This document shows positions 17,294 through 26,124 of a stretch of 50,787 nucleotides of DNA, piece after piece. The notes beneath the pieces were generated by a model. That model made no database searches, had not been told where the DNA came from, and saw nothing but the letters and a program-made list of their open reading frames with translations. How positions within the stretch are numbered: the first letter of the stretch is position 1; each line of letters begins with the position of its first letter. The DNA is from an uncultured Opitutia bacterium. GTDB taxonomy: Bacteria > Verrucomicrobiota > Verrucomicrobiia > Opitutales > Opitutaceae. The position numbers were made by a program, and so were the translations under genes. The stretch covers positions 1-50,787 of the forward strand of contig CAIRCN010000046.1 of assembly GCA_903877135.1 (NCBI GenBank). The letters run 5' to 3'.

Positions 17294-19849
17294 CTATTTT
17301 GCTGGTTCAATTGAGACGTTCTCGAAGGTAATGCGCCCCGCGTGGCGCACGAGATCGGTGTCAGTCACGTTGTTGAACGCGCAGTCGGTGAATCGGATGT
17401 TGTCAATCGTCGCCCCCTCGAAACCGGCGATCCACAGGACGCGGGGGCTGCCTTGGCTCGTGACATGGTCCAGCGACACGTTGCGCACGACGGGGCGATA
17501 AGGCCCCCGTGCGCCTTCCTCGTAGATAAGGTCGATCGTCAGCACTGCTTCGGCTACGCGGCCGATCTCTAGGTTGCGCATGAAAACATTCTCGAGCACG
17601 CCGCCACGCTGGGCATTGGACTTGAAACGCAGAGCGCGGTCGAGGTTGGGGCTGTCCATCTTGCAGTTTTCGACGAAGACGTTGCGAACACTGCCGGAAA
17701 TCTCGCTCCCGAGCACGACACCACCATGTCCGTCCATCATCGTGCAGTTGCGGATGACAATGCTCTCGCTAGGCACGTTGACGCGTCGCCCGTCGTTGTT
17801 GCGGCCGGATTTGATCGCGATGCAGTCGTCGCCGGTGTCAAACACGCAGCCTTCGATGAGGATGTCCCGCGACGATTCGGGGTCGCAGCCGTCGTTGTTG
17901 GGGCCGTGCGAGTGAATCTTGACCCCGCGCACCGTGATGTTCTGCGAGAGCACCGGGTGAAGCTCCCACATTGGCGAGCGGACGATGGTGACGCCCTCGA
18001 TCAGGATGTTCTTGCAGCGGTAAGGCTGAATGAAATTCGGCCGCAGGAAGCTGCCCTTGCCAAATATCCGCTCGGCGACCGGCACCCCAGCCTCACCCAT
18101 CGCGTTGAGCCGGTCGCGCGCCGCTTTCTGCCGCGGTGGCTGGTTCTTTCCTTTCTGGTTCCAGGCCCACCAGGTGTCCCAATCTGCCTGACCGTCGAGC
18201 GTGCCCTCGCCGGTGACCGCGATGTTCTCCTGCTCAAAGGCGTAAATGAAGGCGGAGTAGCCCATGAGTTCTACCCCCTCCCAGCGCGTGGAGACGATCG
18301 GATAGTGAGCAGGGTCGGGACTGAACTTGAGCGTGGCACCCTTGCTCACGTGGAGGTTGACGTTGCTCAGCAGGTGAATCGCGCCAGTAAGCCACTCGCC
18401 GGCGGGCACGACAACGCGGCCACCGCCGGCGGCGTGGCAAGCGCCGATGGCCGCGCGTATCGCGGTGGTGGCATCGGCGCCGGGCCTGGCTCCAAAATCA
18501 GTGATGGGAAAATCCCGCGCGGCAAACACCGGTGCCTTGATGCGCGCGAGCACTGCGTCGATGTCGCCCCAGCCACGCACGACGAGCGGGGAATCCGCTG
18601 TGGCCAAAAGCTGCTCCACCTCGATGCCGGCGAGGATGAACGGGCCAACGCCCTTGAGGTCGTTGTCGATGATCGGCTCGTTGACGTAGTAGGCAAACGA
18701 CCCGTCGCGCGTGCGACCGCTGGCTGACGTGTAACCAAGACCGGCAACCTGACAGCAGTGCGTAAGACTGACCGCGCCATTCTTATCGGTGCGGATCAGA
18801 TCGCGGATAAGCCCCTCATAGCCGCGGCGGATCACCGGGAGGAATTTCTCACGCGGCAGATAGCCGCGATTCACGCCTTTCGCGAGCGCGTAGACGAACA
18901 TGCTCGAGGCCGTCGCCTCGAGGTAGTTGCCCTCACGGCCACCTTGATCAACGACCTGCCACCAAAGTCCGCTCTTCGGGTCCTGCCAGCGCGCGATGCC
19001 GTCGGCGGTGCGGCGCAAAACCTCGTTGATCGCCTCGGCGTCCGGGTGCGTGGGCGGAATGAAGTCAAGAGAATCGACCATCGCCATCGCATACCAACCG
19101 ATGGCGCGACCCCAGAAGTTTGGCGAGTGACCGGTATCCTTGTTCGCCCAGCTCTGGGTGCGCTTTTCGTCCCAAGCGTGGTAAAGCAAACCGGTCTTAG
19201 CGTCGTAGGCGTGGCGCTCCATCAGCAGGATCTGCTTCACCACTTCGTCGAACGCCGAGGGATCGCCGAAGGTTTTCCCGTAGTGCGCCAGGAACGGCGA
19301 ACTCATGAACAGGCCATCTAGCCACATTTGATAGGGATAACGCTGCTTGTGCCAGAAGCCGCCGTCGCTGGTGCGCGGCTGGCTCGCGAGTTGTCGACGG
19401 AGCAACTCGATTGGCTTCTGGAGTTTTTCATCGTGCGCCTGGTCGTAGCGCAGCAGCAGCAACCGGCCCTGCGGGATCATGTCGAGGTTGCAGTCCGCCG
19501 CGTCATAGGTGCGGATGCCGCCCTCGGCGGTGAGAAACGACTCGGACGTGCGGTAGCCGAACTCCCCCATCGCTTTGTCCCCTATGCGCTCGCTGAGTTT
19601 CACGAGCGAGAGGCCGAAGAGCGCGGACGTATAATCCCAGCGGGCGCGCAGGCCACTGCCGAAAAAGAGCGAATTACCGCGCCGCGCCATTTCGGACTGC
19701 GCCACGCGCACGGACCACTCGAGCGGAGTGGTCCCGTTGAATTGTTCAACAGCGGCAACGGCACATAGCGGGAGGCTGACATTAAAGAGCACGCCAGCAG
19801 CGAGCACGATCCACGGTCGGGAAAAGCAAGTGCGGTTGAAGGTCTTCAT
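17294..19849 (-). CDS. GH105 unsaturated (rhamno)galacturonyl hydrolase fused to GH28
   Basis: This is a bifunctional secreted enzyme of 851 residues. After a signal peptide (about 10-33), residues about 40-418 form a GH105 (alpha/alpha)6 barrel with QMWLDGLFMSSPF at about 174-186, HAWDE at 224-228 and FWGRAIGWYAMAMVD at 245-259. Residues about 447-851 form a GH28 beta-helix with DFGARPGA at 451-458, NNDG 651-654, TGDD 672-675 and GHGG 707-710. GH105 removes the unsaturated uronate left by lyases, and GH28 hydrolyses the saturated backbone. The start at 19849 is taken because the longer frame adds a non-signal extension. Gaps of 90 bp (MFS side) and 72 bp (DUF4861 side) are the widest in this part of the operon. 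Confidence 0.92.
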   Translation of the reverse strand: MKTFNRTCFSRPWIVLAAGVLFNVSLPLCAVAAVEQFNGTTPLEWSVRVAQSEMARRGNSLFFGSGLRARWDYTSALFGLSLVKLSERIGDKAMGEFGYRTSESFLTAEGGIRTYDAADCNLDMIPQGRLLLLRYDQAHDEKLQKPIELLRRQLASQPRTSDGGFWHKQRYPYQMWLDGLFMSSPFLAHYGKTFGDPSAFDEVVKQILLMERHAYDAKTGLLYHAWDEKRTQSWANKDTGHSPNFWGRAIGWYAMAMVDSLDFIPPTHPDAEAINEVLRRTADGIARWQDPKSGLWWQVVDQGGREGNYLEATASSMFVYALAKGVNRGYLPREKFLPVIRRGYEGLIRDLIRTDKNGAVSLTHCCQVAGLGYTSASGRTRDGSFAYYVNEPIIDNDLKGVGPFILAGIEVEQLLATADSPLVVRGWGDIDAVLARIKAPVFAARDFPITDFGARPGADATTAIRAAIGACHAAGGGRVVVPAGEWLTGAIHLLSNVNLHVSKGATLKFSPDPAHYPIVSTRWEGVELMGYSAFIYAFEQENIAVTGEGTLDGQADWDTWWAWNQKGKNQPPRQKAARDRLNAMGEAGVPVAERIFGKGSFLRPNFIQPYRCKNILIEGVTIVRSPMWELHPVLSQNITVRGVKIHSHGPNNDGCDPESSRDILIEGCVFDTGDDCIAIKSGRNNDGRRVNVPSESIVIRNCTMMDGHGGVVLGSEISGSVRNVFVENCKMDSPNLDRALRFKSNAQRGGVLENVFMRNLEIGRVAEAVLTIDLIYEEGARGPYRPVVRNVSLDHVTSQGSPRVLWIAGFEGATIDNIRFTDCAFNNVTDTDLVRHAGRITFENVSIEPAK

Positions 19850-19921
19850 GTTTTTCAAAGTGCAGAGTTCACGTTGCAAACACGGCGGCGCGGCCGAGAG
19901 CGCCGAGCCCATGCCGCGGCA

Positions 19922-21154
19922 TCAGGGAGCGGCGCCGAGGGTGACAGTGATGGGAGAACGAAGGCGCGCCGCACACGCTGCAATGTAGGCAGTCCAATCC
20001 TGCTCGGAAGTGAATTCACCAGCAGCAGACCAGCTGGCGCCGATGCAGTAGCGCAACGGCTGGCCCGGGGTGACTTTGGCCAGCACGAGTTTGTTGCGGT
20101 CGTCCTCGGCATATCCGCAAAAGGCACCGGTGGGGACGATGATCGCCGTGGCGAGGGAGCCATGGGTCTTTTGCACTATCCACTGCGCGAGGGAGCCATC
20201 GGCCGGCACGGCAGTGAAATTGATCGCTGGATCCTGGCCTTTGTCGGTCGGACTCCTGTGGAGACCGATACCCACCGTCAGTTCCTGGGCGCGGCCACCG
20301 GTCACATTGAATGTGCTCTCAACCTGATCGAGATTATGCCCTGCATCGACCGTGAAGCGCTTGGTCTCGGTCACTTTCAAGCCGCTCGCCTCCCAGGCAT
20401 CGTAAGTCACCTCGAACACCGCGCGGACCGGACCGTTGGCGTTGATTTTCCAGGTGTGGTAATTGCCGCTCACGGCGAGCTGGTGGCCGTCCCATATACC
20501 GGTGCCGCCGCATCCACGCGACTGACCGACATTATACATGTCCATACCCTCGCTCAGGTCGTGCTTGTGGTAGAAGTCGTGTCCTTTGTTATACCAGCGG
20601 TCGACGATGAGATAGCTCACACGCTTGGCCCAAACGTCGATTCCGCTGGTGACGAGCACTTCCTTCGTGACGCCGGCCGGCGCGGGGGCAGCGAGCCCAA
20701 GTCCGTAGATGCGATGGGCGATTTTGTCGTTCTCCCACGCAAAATCATCGAGGCGCTCGGGCACGTAGCGGGCAAAGGCTTTCGTCGGAAAGACCGGGGC
20801 CACTGCCTCGATTTTCTCGATGCTAAACACGGCGGACTTTTCCCCCGCGGCAAAATCATGCTGAAAGATGAGCTCGCCATATGCTGCGCCCCGTCCGCTG
20901 GGATCCTTAGCCGTGGGCGCTAGGTTTGTCACCTGATAGGGCAGCACATGGCCGGCCGCATCCCTGACCTCGAGGTGATACAGGAGCGCGCCGGGAAGCG
21001 CCTGGGCCAGGCCGGCCCATGGCACAGTGATCGTCTCGGCCGGCCGTGCGATGCCGAGCGTATGTGTAACCGTGACGGTGAGGCGCGCGGCCGAGAGGAG
21101 CGGCAGCCAGAGGCCGACCGCCAGAAAAGACATGGCGAAACGGAGGGTTTTCAT
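19922..21154 (-). CDS. Secreted DUF4861 family protein
   Basis: The 410-residue protein has a signal peptide (1 to about 22) and is of the DUF4861 kind, often found beside pectin and alginate lyase genes; no activity is known to me. It is rich in beta strands. Conserved-looking blocks are FAWENDKIAHRIYG at about 138-151, DVWAKRVSYLIVDRWY at about 173-188, HKHDLSEGMDMYNVGQSRGCGGTG at about 197-220, and the GHNLDQVESTF segment near 285. Several His, Asp and Glu residues cluster in the middle block and could form a catalytic or metal site (inference). It is 12 bp after kduD. Confidence 0.8.
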   Translation of the reverse strand: MKTLRFAMSFLAVGLWLPLLSAARLTVTVTHTLGIARPAETITVPWAGLAQALPGALLYHLEVRDAAGHVLPYQVTNLAPTAKDPSGRGAAYGELIFQHDFAAGEKSAVFSIEKIEAVAPVFPTKAFARYVPERLDDFAWENDKIAHRIYGLGLAAPAPAGVTKEVLVTSGIDVWAKRVSYLIVDRWYNKGHDFYHKHDLSEGMDMYNVGQSRGCGGTGIWDGHQLAVSGNYHTWKINANGPVRAVFEVTYDAWEASGLKVTETKRFTVDAGHNLDQVESTFNVTGGRAQELTVGIGLHRSPTDKGQDPAINFTAVPADGSLAQWIVQKTHGSLATAIIVPTGAFCGYAEDDRNKLVLAKVTPGQPLRYCIGASWSAAGEFTSEQDWTAYIAACAARLRSPITVTLGAAP

Positions 21155-21166
21155 GGGGAATCAGTG

Positions 21167-21934
21167 TTAGCGAGCCAGCCAGCCGCCATCGACCGGGAGA
21201 GTGATGCCGTGCACATAGTCGGACGCAGGCGAGGCAAGAAAGACAACGGCACCCTTCAGGTCCGCCGCCACGCCCCAGCGGCCGGCCGGGATGCGTTCGA
21301 GAATGGCACGGTGGCGGGCGGGATCGGCACGCAACTGTGCGGTGTTGTCCGTCTCCATGTAGCCAGGCGCGATGGCATTCACGTTGATGCCGAGCGGTGC
21401 GAGTTCGTTGGCCATCGCATGGGTGAGCCCGCCGAGCGCGCTCTTTGCGGCGGTGTAAGAGGCAACACGGATGCCGCCCTGAAACGAAAGTAGTGAGGCG
21501 GTGTTAATAATTTTACCGGGGGCCTTCCGCGCCGCCAGCGCCGCCGCGAAGCGCTGGCTCAGCCGAAACACAGCGCGGAGGTTCACATTCATCACGTCAT
21601 CCCAGTCAACCTCGGTAAATTCGAGAAACGCCGCGCGGCGAATAATGCCTGCGTTATTCACGAGGATGTCGGGAGCGCCAAGTTGCGCCACGACCGCCTG
21701 CATAATGTGCTCTGCCGCGCCGGCCGATCCGACGTCGATCGGAACGTTACAATTGCGCCGGCCGAGTGAGGCGAGTGCACTTGTGACGGTCGACGTGTCG
21801 CCGCGCGCCACGAGGGCGACGTCAGCGCCGGCTTCCGCCAGGGCGACGGCCATATCCGCGCCTAGACCGCGCGAAGCACCGGTGACGATTGCCACCTTGC
21901 CCGTCAGCCGGAAAGTCTCAAGCACGGTGGCCAT
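21167..21934 (-). CDS. kduD: 2-dehydro-3-deoxy-D-gluconate 5-dehydrogenase
   Basis: KduD reduces 3-deoxy-D-glycero-2,5-hexodiulosonate to 2-keto-3-deoxygluconate with NAD(P)H. It is a classical SDR of 255 residues (E. coli 253): TGASRGLG 18-25, NNAG 93-96, Ser147, Tyr160 and Lys164. NNAGIIRR and VNAIAPGYMETDNT are typical of KduD rather than other SDRs. The ATG at 21934 is chosen over a longer upstream extension because it aligns with the family. Its start lies 7 bp from the kduI stop, and the pair works in sequence on unsaturated uronate. Confidence 0.93.
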   Translation of the reverse strand: MATVLETFRLTGKVAIVTGASRGLGADMAVALAEAGADVALVARGDTSTVTSALASLGRRNCNVPIDVGSAGAAEHIMQAVVAQLGAPDILVNNAGIIRRAAFLEFTEVDWDDVMNVNLRAVFRLSQRFAAALAARKAPGKIINTASLLSFQGGIRVASYTAAKSALGGLTHAMANELAPLGINVNAIAPGYMETDNTAQLRADPARHRAILERIPAGRWGVAADLKGAVVFLASPASDYVHGITLPVDGGWLAR

Positions 21935-21941
21935 GGGCAGT

Positions 21942-22775
21942 TCAACGCAGCGTGGCGATTGGTGCGGGGTCCATGTCGGCGAATTCCTGATTTTCTCCAC
22001 CCATGCCCCAGACAAAGCCGTAGTTGGAGGTGCCGACACCCGAGTGGATGGACCAAGGCGGCGAGAGCACCGCCTCGCAGTCGCGCACAACGAGGTGGCG
22101 GGTCTCCTGCGGCCGGCCCATGAAATGAAACACGGCCTGATCAGACGGCAGGTTGAAGTAGAGATAGACCTCGGAGCGCCGCAGGTGCGTATGCGGCGGC
22201 ATGGTGTTCCACACGCTGCCCGGTTCGAGCAGCGTCACGCCCATCACGAGCTGGCAAGTCGGAAACGCCCCCGGATGGATGAGCTTGTAGAGGGTGCGCT
22301 CGTTTGCGTGATCGCGTTGACCGAGGCGCTCGCCGCGCACGCTTTGAAACACGATAAGTTTGGTTGGGTGAGCAACGTGCGCTGGGTAACTGAGGAACCA
22401 GAAACGCGCCGGCTGCGCGGGATCTTGCGAGCGAAACGTAATCGTTTTGGCCCCGCCACGGCCGACATAGAGCGCATCGAGGTGACCGAGCGGAAACTCT
22501 CGGTCGTCGACGCGCACGACACCGGGGCCGCCGAGGTTGATCACCCCCGCCTCGCGGCGTTCCAAGAAGCTGCCGCTGCGCAGTTCGGCCGGATTGGGCA
22601 GTGGCACTTCATGCGACACGGGCAAGATGCCGCCGAGCACCGCGCGGTCCATTCCCCAATAGTGGAAATCCGCCGCCTCCGGCTGGAACAATCCGGAAAC
22701 GAGAAACTCCTTGCGCAGGTCCTCCGCCATCGAGGCCGAGTCGATCGTCTGATAAAGGCAGTCGTGTAATTTCAT
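21942..22775 (-). CDS. kduI: 5-keto-4-deoxyuronate isomerase
   Basis: KduI isomerises 4-deoxy-L-threo-5-hexosulose uronate, the spontaneous product of unsaturated galacturonate, to 3-deoxy-D-glycero-2,5-hexodiulosonate. The 277-residue double cupin is one residue shorter than the E. coli protein. The zinc site is intact: His195 and His197 in PPHTH, Glu202 in SEVYLYF and His244 in WSIHSG. The start at 22775 (MKLHDCLYQ) matches the family. It is the first metabolic gene after the TonB receptor, with a strong hairpin region between the two, so its level may be set separately from the receptor. Confidence 0.95.
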   Translation of the reverse strand: MKLHDCLYQTIDSASMAEDLRKEFLVSGLFQPEAADFHYWGMDRAVLGGILPVSHEVPLPNPAELRSGSFLERREAGVINLGGPGVVRVDDREFPLGHLDALYVGRGGAKTITFRSQDPAQPARFWFLSYPAHVAHPTKLIVFQSVRGERLGQRDHANERTLYKLIHPGAFPTCQLVMGVTLLEPGSVWNTMPPHTHLRRSEVYLYFNLPSDQAVFHFMGRPQETRHLVVRDCEAVLSPPWSIHSGVGTSNYGFVWGMGGENQEFADMDPAPIATLR

Positions 22776-22800
22776 GGATGATTCTGGACAGAGTAACACC

Positions 22801-22854
22801 CCGGGCGGCGGTCTTCAAGCCGCCAGCCGCGCCGGTCTCGGCTACGAGACCGGC
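22801..22854 (-). terminator. Two consecutive hairpins between the TonB receptor and kduI
   Basis: The first stem pairs GGCGGC (22804-22809) with GCCGCC (22819-22824). The second is a perfect 10-bp stem, GCCGGTCTCG (22831-22840) with CGAGACCGGC (22845-22854), closed by a 4-base loop. Neither is followed by a T-run, so this may be a partial terminator, an RNA-stability element or an intergenic repeat. It lies 22 bp after the receptor stop and 26 bp before the kduI start. Confidence 0.5.
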
Positions 22855-22875
22855 ATCGCCGACCCGCCAGTGCGC

Positions 22876-25800
22876 TCAGAATGAGCCCTTCACGCCGAAG
22901 GTGAAGGCGGTGCCAAACAGTTCGCGCCGATAGAGCTTCGCATAGTCCGGCGTCACCCCTGCGGCGTAACGCTGGTCATCCTGCGGCACGTTGGTGAGAT
23001 TGCGGCCGTTGAAGAAGAGGCCGACGTGCTGCGTCAAGCGGAACTCGAGGTTGGTGTCGAGATACAGGCGCGGGGCAAAATACTCGTAGTAGGTCACGCC
23101 GGCGACGGTCGTCGGGGCATCTTTTTCGCGGCCGCGGTAGTTCCAGTTGAGCTTCACGCTCAGCCGGCGGCTGTCGTAGGCGAGTCCCCAGTTCACAGTG
23201 CGCGAAACGAAGGCGCTGAAGTCGGCATTGGTGGCGCCGCTGAGATGGATTGCCGTAGCATTGACGAAGGCGGAGACGCCCTTGGTGAAGGGCGTCAGCG
23301 TGTCGAGCGACTGCTGATAGCTGAACTCCAGACCAGTGACCCGGGCCGTGCCGGAATTGACCGACGTGGAAACAAGGTCGCCTTGGTTGATGTAGTTTTG
23401 CGCTCCGGCAACACCGAGGCTATTAAGCACCGCCAGTGCGTCATTGCCGATCAGGTTGGACGTGCCCCAGAAGTTGCTGAAGTCCTTGCGGAATGCCCCG
23501 ACGGAAACCACACCGACGTGGCTGAAATAATACTCAAGTGCCACGTCGTAGTTGTCCGCCTGCTCCGGCTTTAACAGCGGGTTCGACACCTTGATCGTCT
23601 GGCTGGAGAGGGTGCTGTCAGGGAGCGAGACATTGGGCACGAGATTGCCGATATCGGGGCGGCCGACCGCGCGGTTGTATGACGCGCGCAGCAGGAAGTT
23701 ATCCTTGATGTCATAGGTGAGGTTCACGCTTGGGTAAGAGCCGTTATAGCTCGTCTGCGCCTGGGCCCCACGGCGCGTATAGGCGGTCGTCGCCCCGGTC
23801 TTCACCGCTAGCGGTCCCCAACCTTGGTCGCTGGTCCGCTCGAGCCGCACGCCATAGATCAGCCGCAGGTGACCGTTCAGGGCTTTCGTGTCACCCATGG
23901 CATAGGCGGAGGTGATCTGCTCCGTAAAGAAGAGCGAACCCTGGACCTCAGCCGAAGCGTTGGCGGCAGACGGGGTGAACAGTGAGGGCGTGGTCAGGGA
24001 GAGGCTGTAGAGCTTCGACGCACTCGGCCACACCACCGCATAGGGAATATAGGGAGGGGCCAGACTATAGACGTTGTCAGCCAAACCTAAGGCGGAGGCC
24101 GCGCCGGCGGCGGCCAAGGCGCCGGTAGGCGTCCAGGTGACTTTGAAACTCTCGACATCGCGGCGTTCGAACTGCCCCTGCACACCGACCTTAACAGTCG
24201 TCGGCAGCGCGAAGTCGAAGGTGCGCTTCAGACTCGCCTGCTGCGTGAAGAACGAGTCGGTCGCGTCCACCGGGTTGTTCTGCACTTGGGTCATGACATA
24301 GTTCGGATTGCGCACATCAAAGACATTGCCGAGCGTGTTGTTGCCCAGTTTGTCCAGCACTGTGATCGTCATCGGTGCGATGCCGTTGTAATCGGCGTAG
24401 TTCACCGTCGCGTTGCTGATCTGGTAGGTTACCGCCGAGAAATAGCCGTTCTGATAGTCGTGATAATGGGCCGAGGCGTGGGAGTAGTTCACGCCGCCGT
24501 CGAACGTCCACACGCTGCCCGTATGGGTGAATTGGGCACCGGCATTGTAGGTGACGCCGTATTTGTTGCGAAAGCTCGAGCCGAAATTGACCGTGCCCTT
24601 GCCCAGGGCTCCGGTCGTGGAGTTCGGGGTAAAGCTCGCGGGCATCACCGCACCGGTGTCGAAGTTCATGTTCCGATTGCCGAATTCATTGTTGTAAAAA
24701 TTGTCCTGGAAGCGGAGCGAAAGCACGTCCCGGTCCGAGATCTTCCAGTCTCCCGTCAGTTCGAAGGCTTGGCGGTGGGTGACTTTTGGTCCGTCCTGCA
24801 TCGTGTATTTTTCGAGGAATGGATTGGTGGCGATCGTGGCGGGGGCGCCGGTGATCGCAGTCAGCGTGCCGTTCTGCGCCCATTGCGGATTCGAGCGATA
24901 CTGTGGGTTGAAGATGTTCGAATCGAGTGCGCTCACCGTGAACCCGAACCGCTTGTTGACCGGCACCGCGAGGGTGAAGTCAAAACCGGGCAGCACCTTG
25001 TAGCTGGTGGAATCGCTGCGGAGCCCGGGCGTGGAACTAAACGACCGCGCCTGGCTGTTCATCGAACCCACCACCCGATAGTCGAACACCATCGTGGAGT
25101 ATTCGAATGCGCTCTTGCTGATGAGATTCAACGAGCCGCCCAGCGCGTCGGCGGGCAGATCCGGGGTCCTCGCCTTGATGATCTCGGTGCGGGCCGCATT
25201 GTTGATGGACAACTGCTCCAGCTCGGTCGTCCGGGTGCCGCCGCCCGTGGCGGAGTAGGTAATCGTGCCGGAATCAGCGCTGGCGACCCGGTAACCGTCG
25301 AGCATGATCGCGGTGTATTGCGAGCCGACGCCACGGATCGATATGTTGCGCACATCCGATGCGGTGTAGCCCACACTGATTCCAGGCAGGAATTTCACGA
25401 ATTCACCAATGTTGCCCTCAGTGATGTCCCCGAACTGATCAGTCGCGACCACAGTCTCGACCCGGGGTGAAAAGCGTTGCTCGTTGATTGAAATCGATCG
25501 TTGGTTGGTGTCCTTGGCCGAAGCCACGACAAACGTGTCCAGCACCACGGCCTGCTCTTTTTTCCCGGCGGCGGCCTGGACCGAAAGACTGAAGTCCTGC
25601 CGGTCGCTCTGGCCGGCCACCACCGTGACTGGGCGAGACTGCTGGGTCAGGCCTGTGAAAAACACCACCAGTTTCACGTCGCCGGCCGGCACCGCGTCGA
25701 GACGGTATTCGCCGAAGCGGTCGGTGAAGGCTACGAGCTTCAGGCCCTCGACCTCGACCCGGGCGTTGGTGAGATTGGTGCCGTTGTCGGTATTCGCGAC

Positions 25801-25974
25801 GCGGCCGACAATGCTCCCTGTCGCCACTACGGCGGCGGCCTCGGCAGCCGGAGCCGCCAGCAGGGCCAGGGCAAGCGTCAGGTATGGAATCGCGCGGAGC
25901 AAGCGGCGGCAACTGCCGCGGTCAGACGAAATGGCGGCGCAGAATGTGTGCCACCCGGAGCAGGAGTTAGTCAT
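22876..25974 (-). CDS. TonB-dependent outer-membrane receptor with N-terminal carboxypeptidase-regulatory-like domain
   Basis: This is an outer-membrane gated channel, here probably for pectic oligosaccharides. The 1,032 residues begin with a long n-region and a hydrophobic signal segment (about 25-47). A regulatory-like beta-sandwich follows (about 52-130: GSIVGRVANTDNG to PVTVVAG), then a linker with VVLDTFVVASAKD as a possible TonB box, the plug (about 165-300, with IRGVGSQYTAIMLDG), and a 22-strand barrel ending in Phe. There is no SusD gene beside it, unlike Bacteroidetes. It leads the minus-strand pectin gene set, and its promoter lies opposite the IclR gene. Confidence 0.92.
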   Translation of the reverse strand: MTNSCSGWHTFCAAISSDRGSCRRLLRAIPYLTLALALLAAPAAEAAAVVATGSIVGRVANTDNGTNLTNARVEVEGLKLVAFTDRFGEYRLDAVPAGDVKLVVFFTGLTQQSRPVTVVAGQSDRQDFSLSVQAAAGKKEQAVVLDTFVVASAKDTNQRSISINEQRFSPRVETVVATDQFGDITEGNIGEFVKFLPGISVGYTASDVRNISIRGVGSQYTAIMLDGYRVASADSGTITYSATGGGTRTTELEQLSINNAARTEIIKARTPDLPADALGGSLNLISKSAFEYSTMVFDYRVVGSMNSQARSFSSTPGLRSDSTSYKVLPGFDFTLAVPVNKRFGFTVSALDSNIFNPQYRSNPQWAQNGTLTAITGAPATIATNPFLEKYTMQDGPKVTHRQAFELTGDWKISDRDVLSLRFQDNFYNNEFGNRNMNFDTGAVMPASFTPNSTTGALGKGTVNFGSSFRNKYGVTYNAGAQFTHTGSVWTFDGGVNYSHASAHYHDYQNGYFSAVTYQISNATVNYADYNGIAPMTITVLDKLGNNTLGNVFDVRNPNYVMTQVQNNPVDATDSFFTQQASLKRTFDFALPTTVKVGVQGQFERRDVESFKVTWTPTGALAAAGAASALGLADNVYSLAPPYIPYAVVWPSASKLYSLSLTTPSLFTPSAANASAEVQGSLFFTEQITSAYAMGDTKALNGHLRLIYGVRLERTSDQGWGPLAVKTGATTAYTRRGAQAQTSYNGSYPSVNLTYDIKDNFLLRASYNRAVGRPDIGNLVPNVSLPDSTLSSQTIKVSNPLLKPEQADNYDVALEYYFSHVGVVSVGAFRKDFSNFWGTSNLIGNDALAVLNSLGVAGAQNYINQGDLVSTSVNSGTARVTGLEFSYQQSLDTLTPFTKGVSAFVNATAIHLSGATNADFSAFVSRTVNWGLAYDSRRLSVKLNWNYRGREKDAPTTVAGVTYYEYFAPRLYLDTNLEFRLTQHVGLFFNGRNLTNVPQDDQRYAAGVTPDYAKLYRRELFGTAFTFGVKGSF

Positions 25975-26003
25975 TGTTGTGGGGAGGTGAGGGGTTCACA
26001 AAG

Positions 26004-26017
26004 GTTCACTAATGAAC
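26004..26017. promoter_or_regulatory. Candidate operator palindrome between receptor operon and iclR-type gene
   Basis: GTTCACTAATGAAC is an inverted repeat with 5-bp arms. A further GTTCAC lies exactly 10 bp to the left (25994-25999) and a further TGAAC to the right (26032-26036), so several half-sites line up over about 43 bp. It lies just downstream of the candidate -10 of the receptor promoter, where a repressor would block it. The divergent IclR-type protein is the obvious candidate ligand (inference). Confidence 0.45.
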
Positions 26018-26023
26018 TTGTCT

Positions 26024-26053
26024 TTCATATTTGAACTATTAGACCGATGGCAA
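26024..26053 (-). promoter_or_regulatory. Candidate sigma-70 promoter of the pectin operon
   Basis: Reading leftwards, TTGCCA (26053-26048) and TATGAA (26029-26024) are separated by 18 bp. The -35 matches consensus at five of six bases and the -10 at four of six. Transcription would begin near 26015, inside the palindrome, about 40 bp before the receptor ATG. It is a weak call made by eye. Confidence 0.3.
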
Positions 26054-26124
26054 CAAAAAAGTGGCGGGCTTCCCGCTGGCAGTTTGCCCTTGGTCGCAGC
26101 CCAAAAAACCTATCCTTTTAACTC

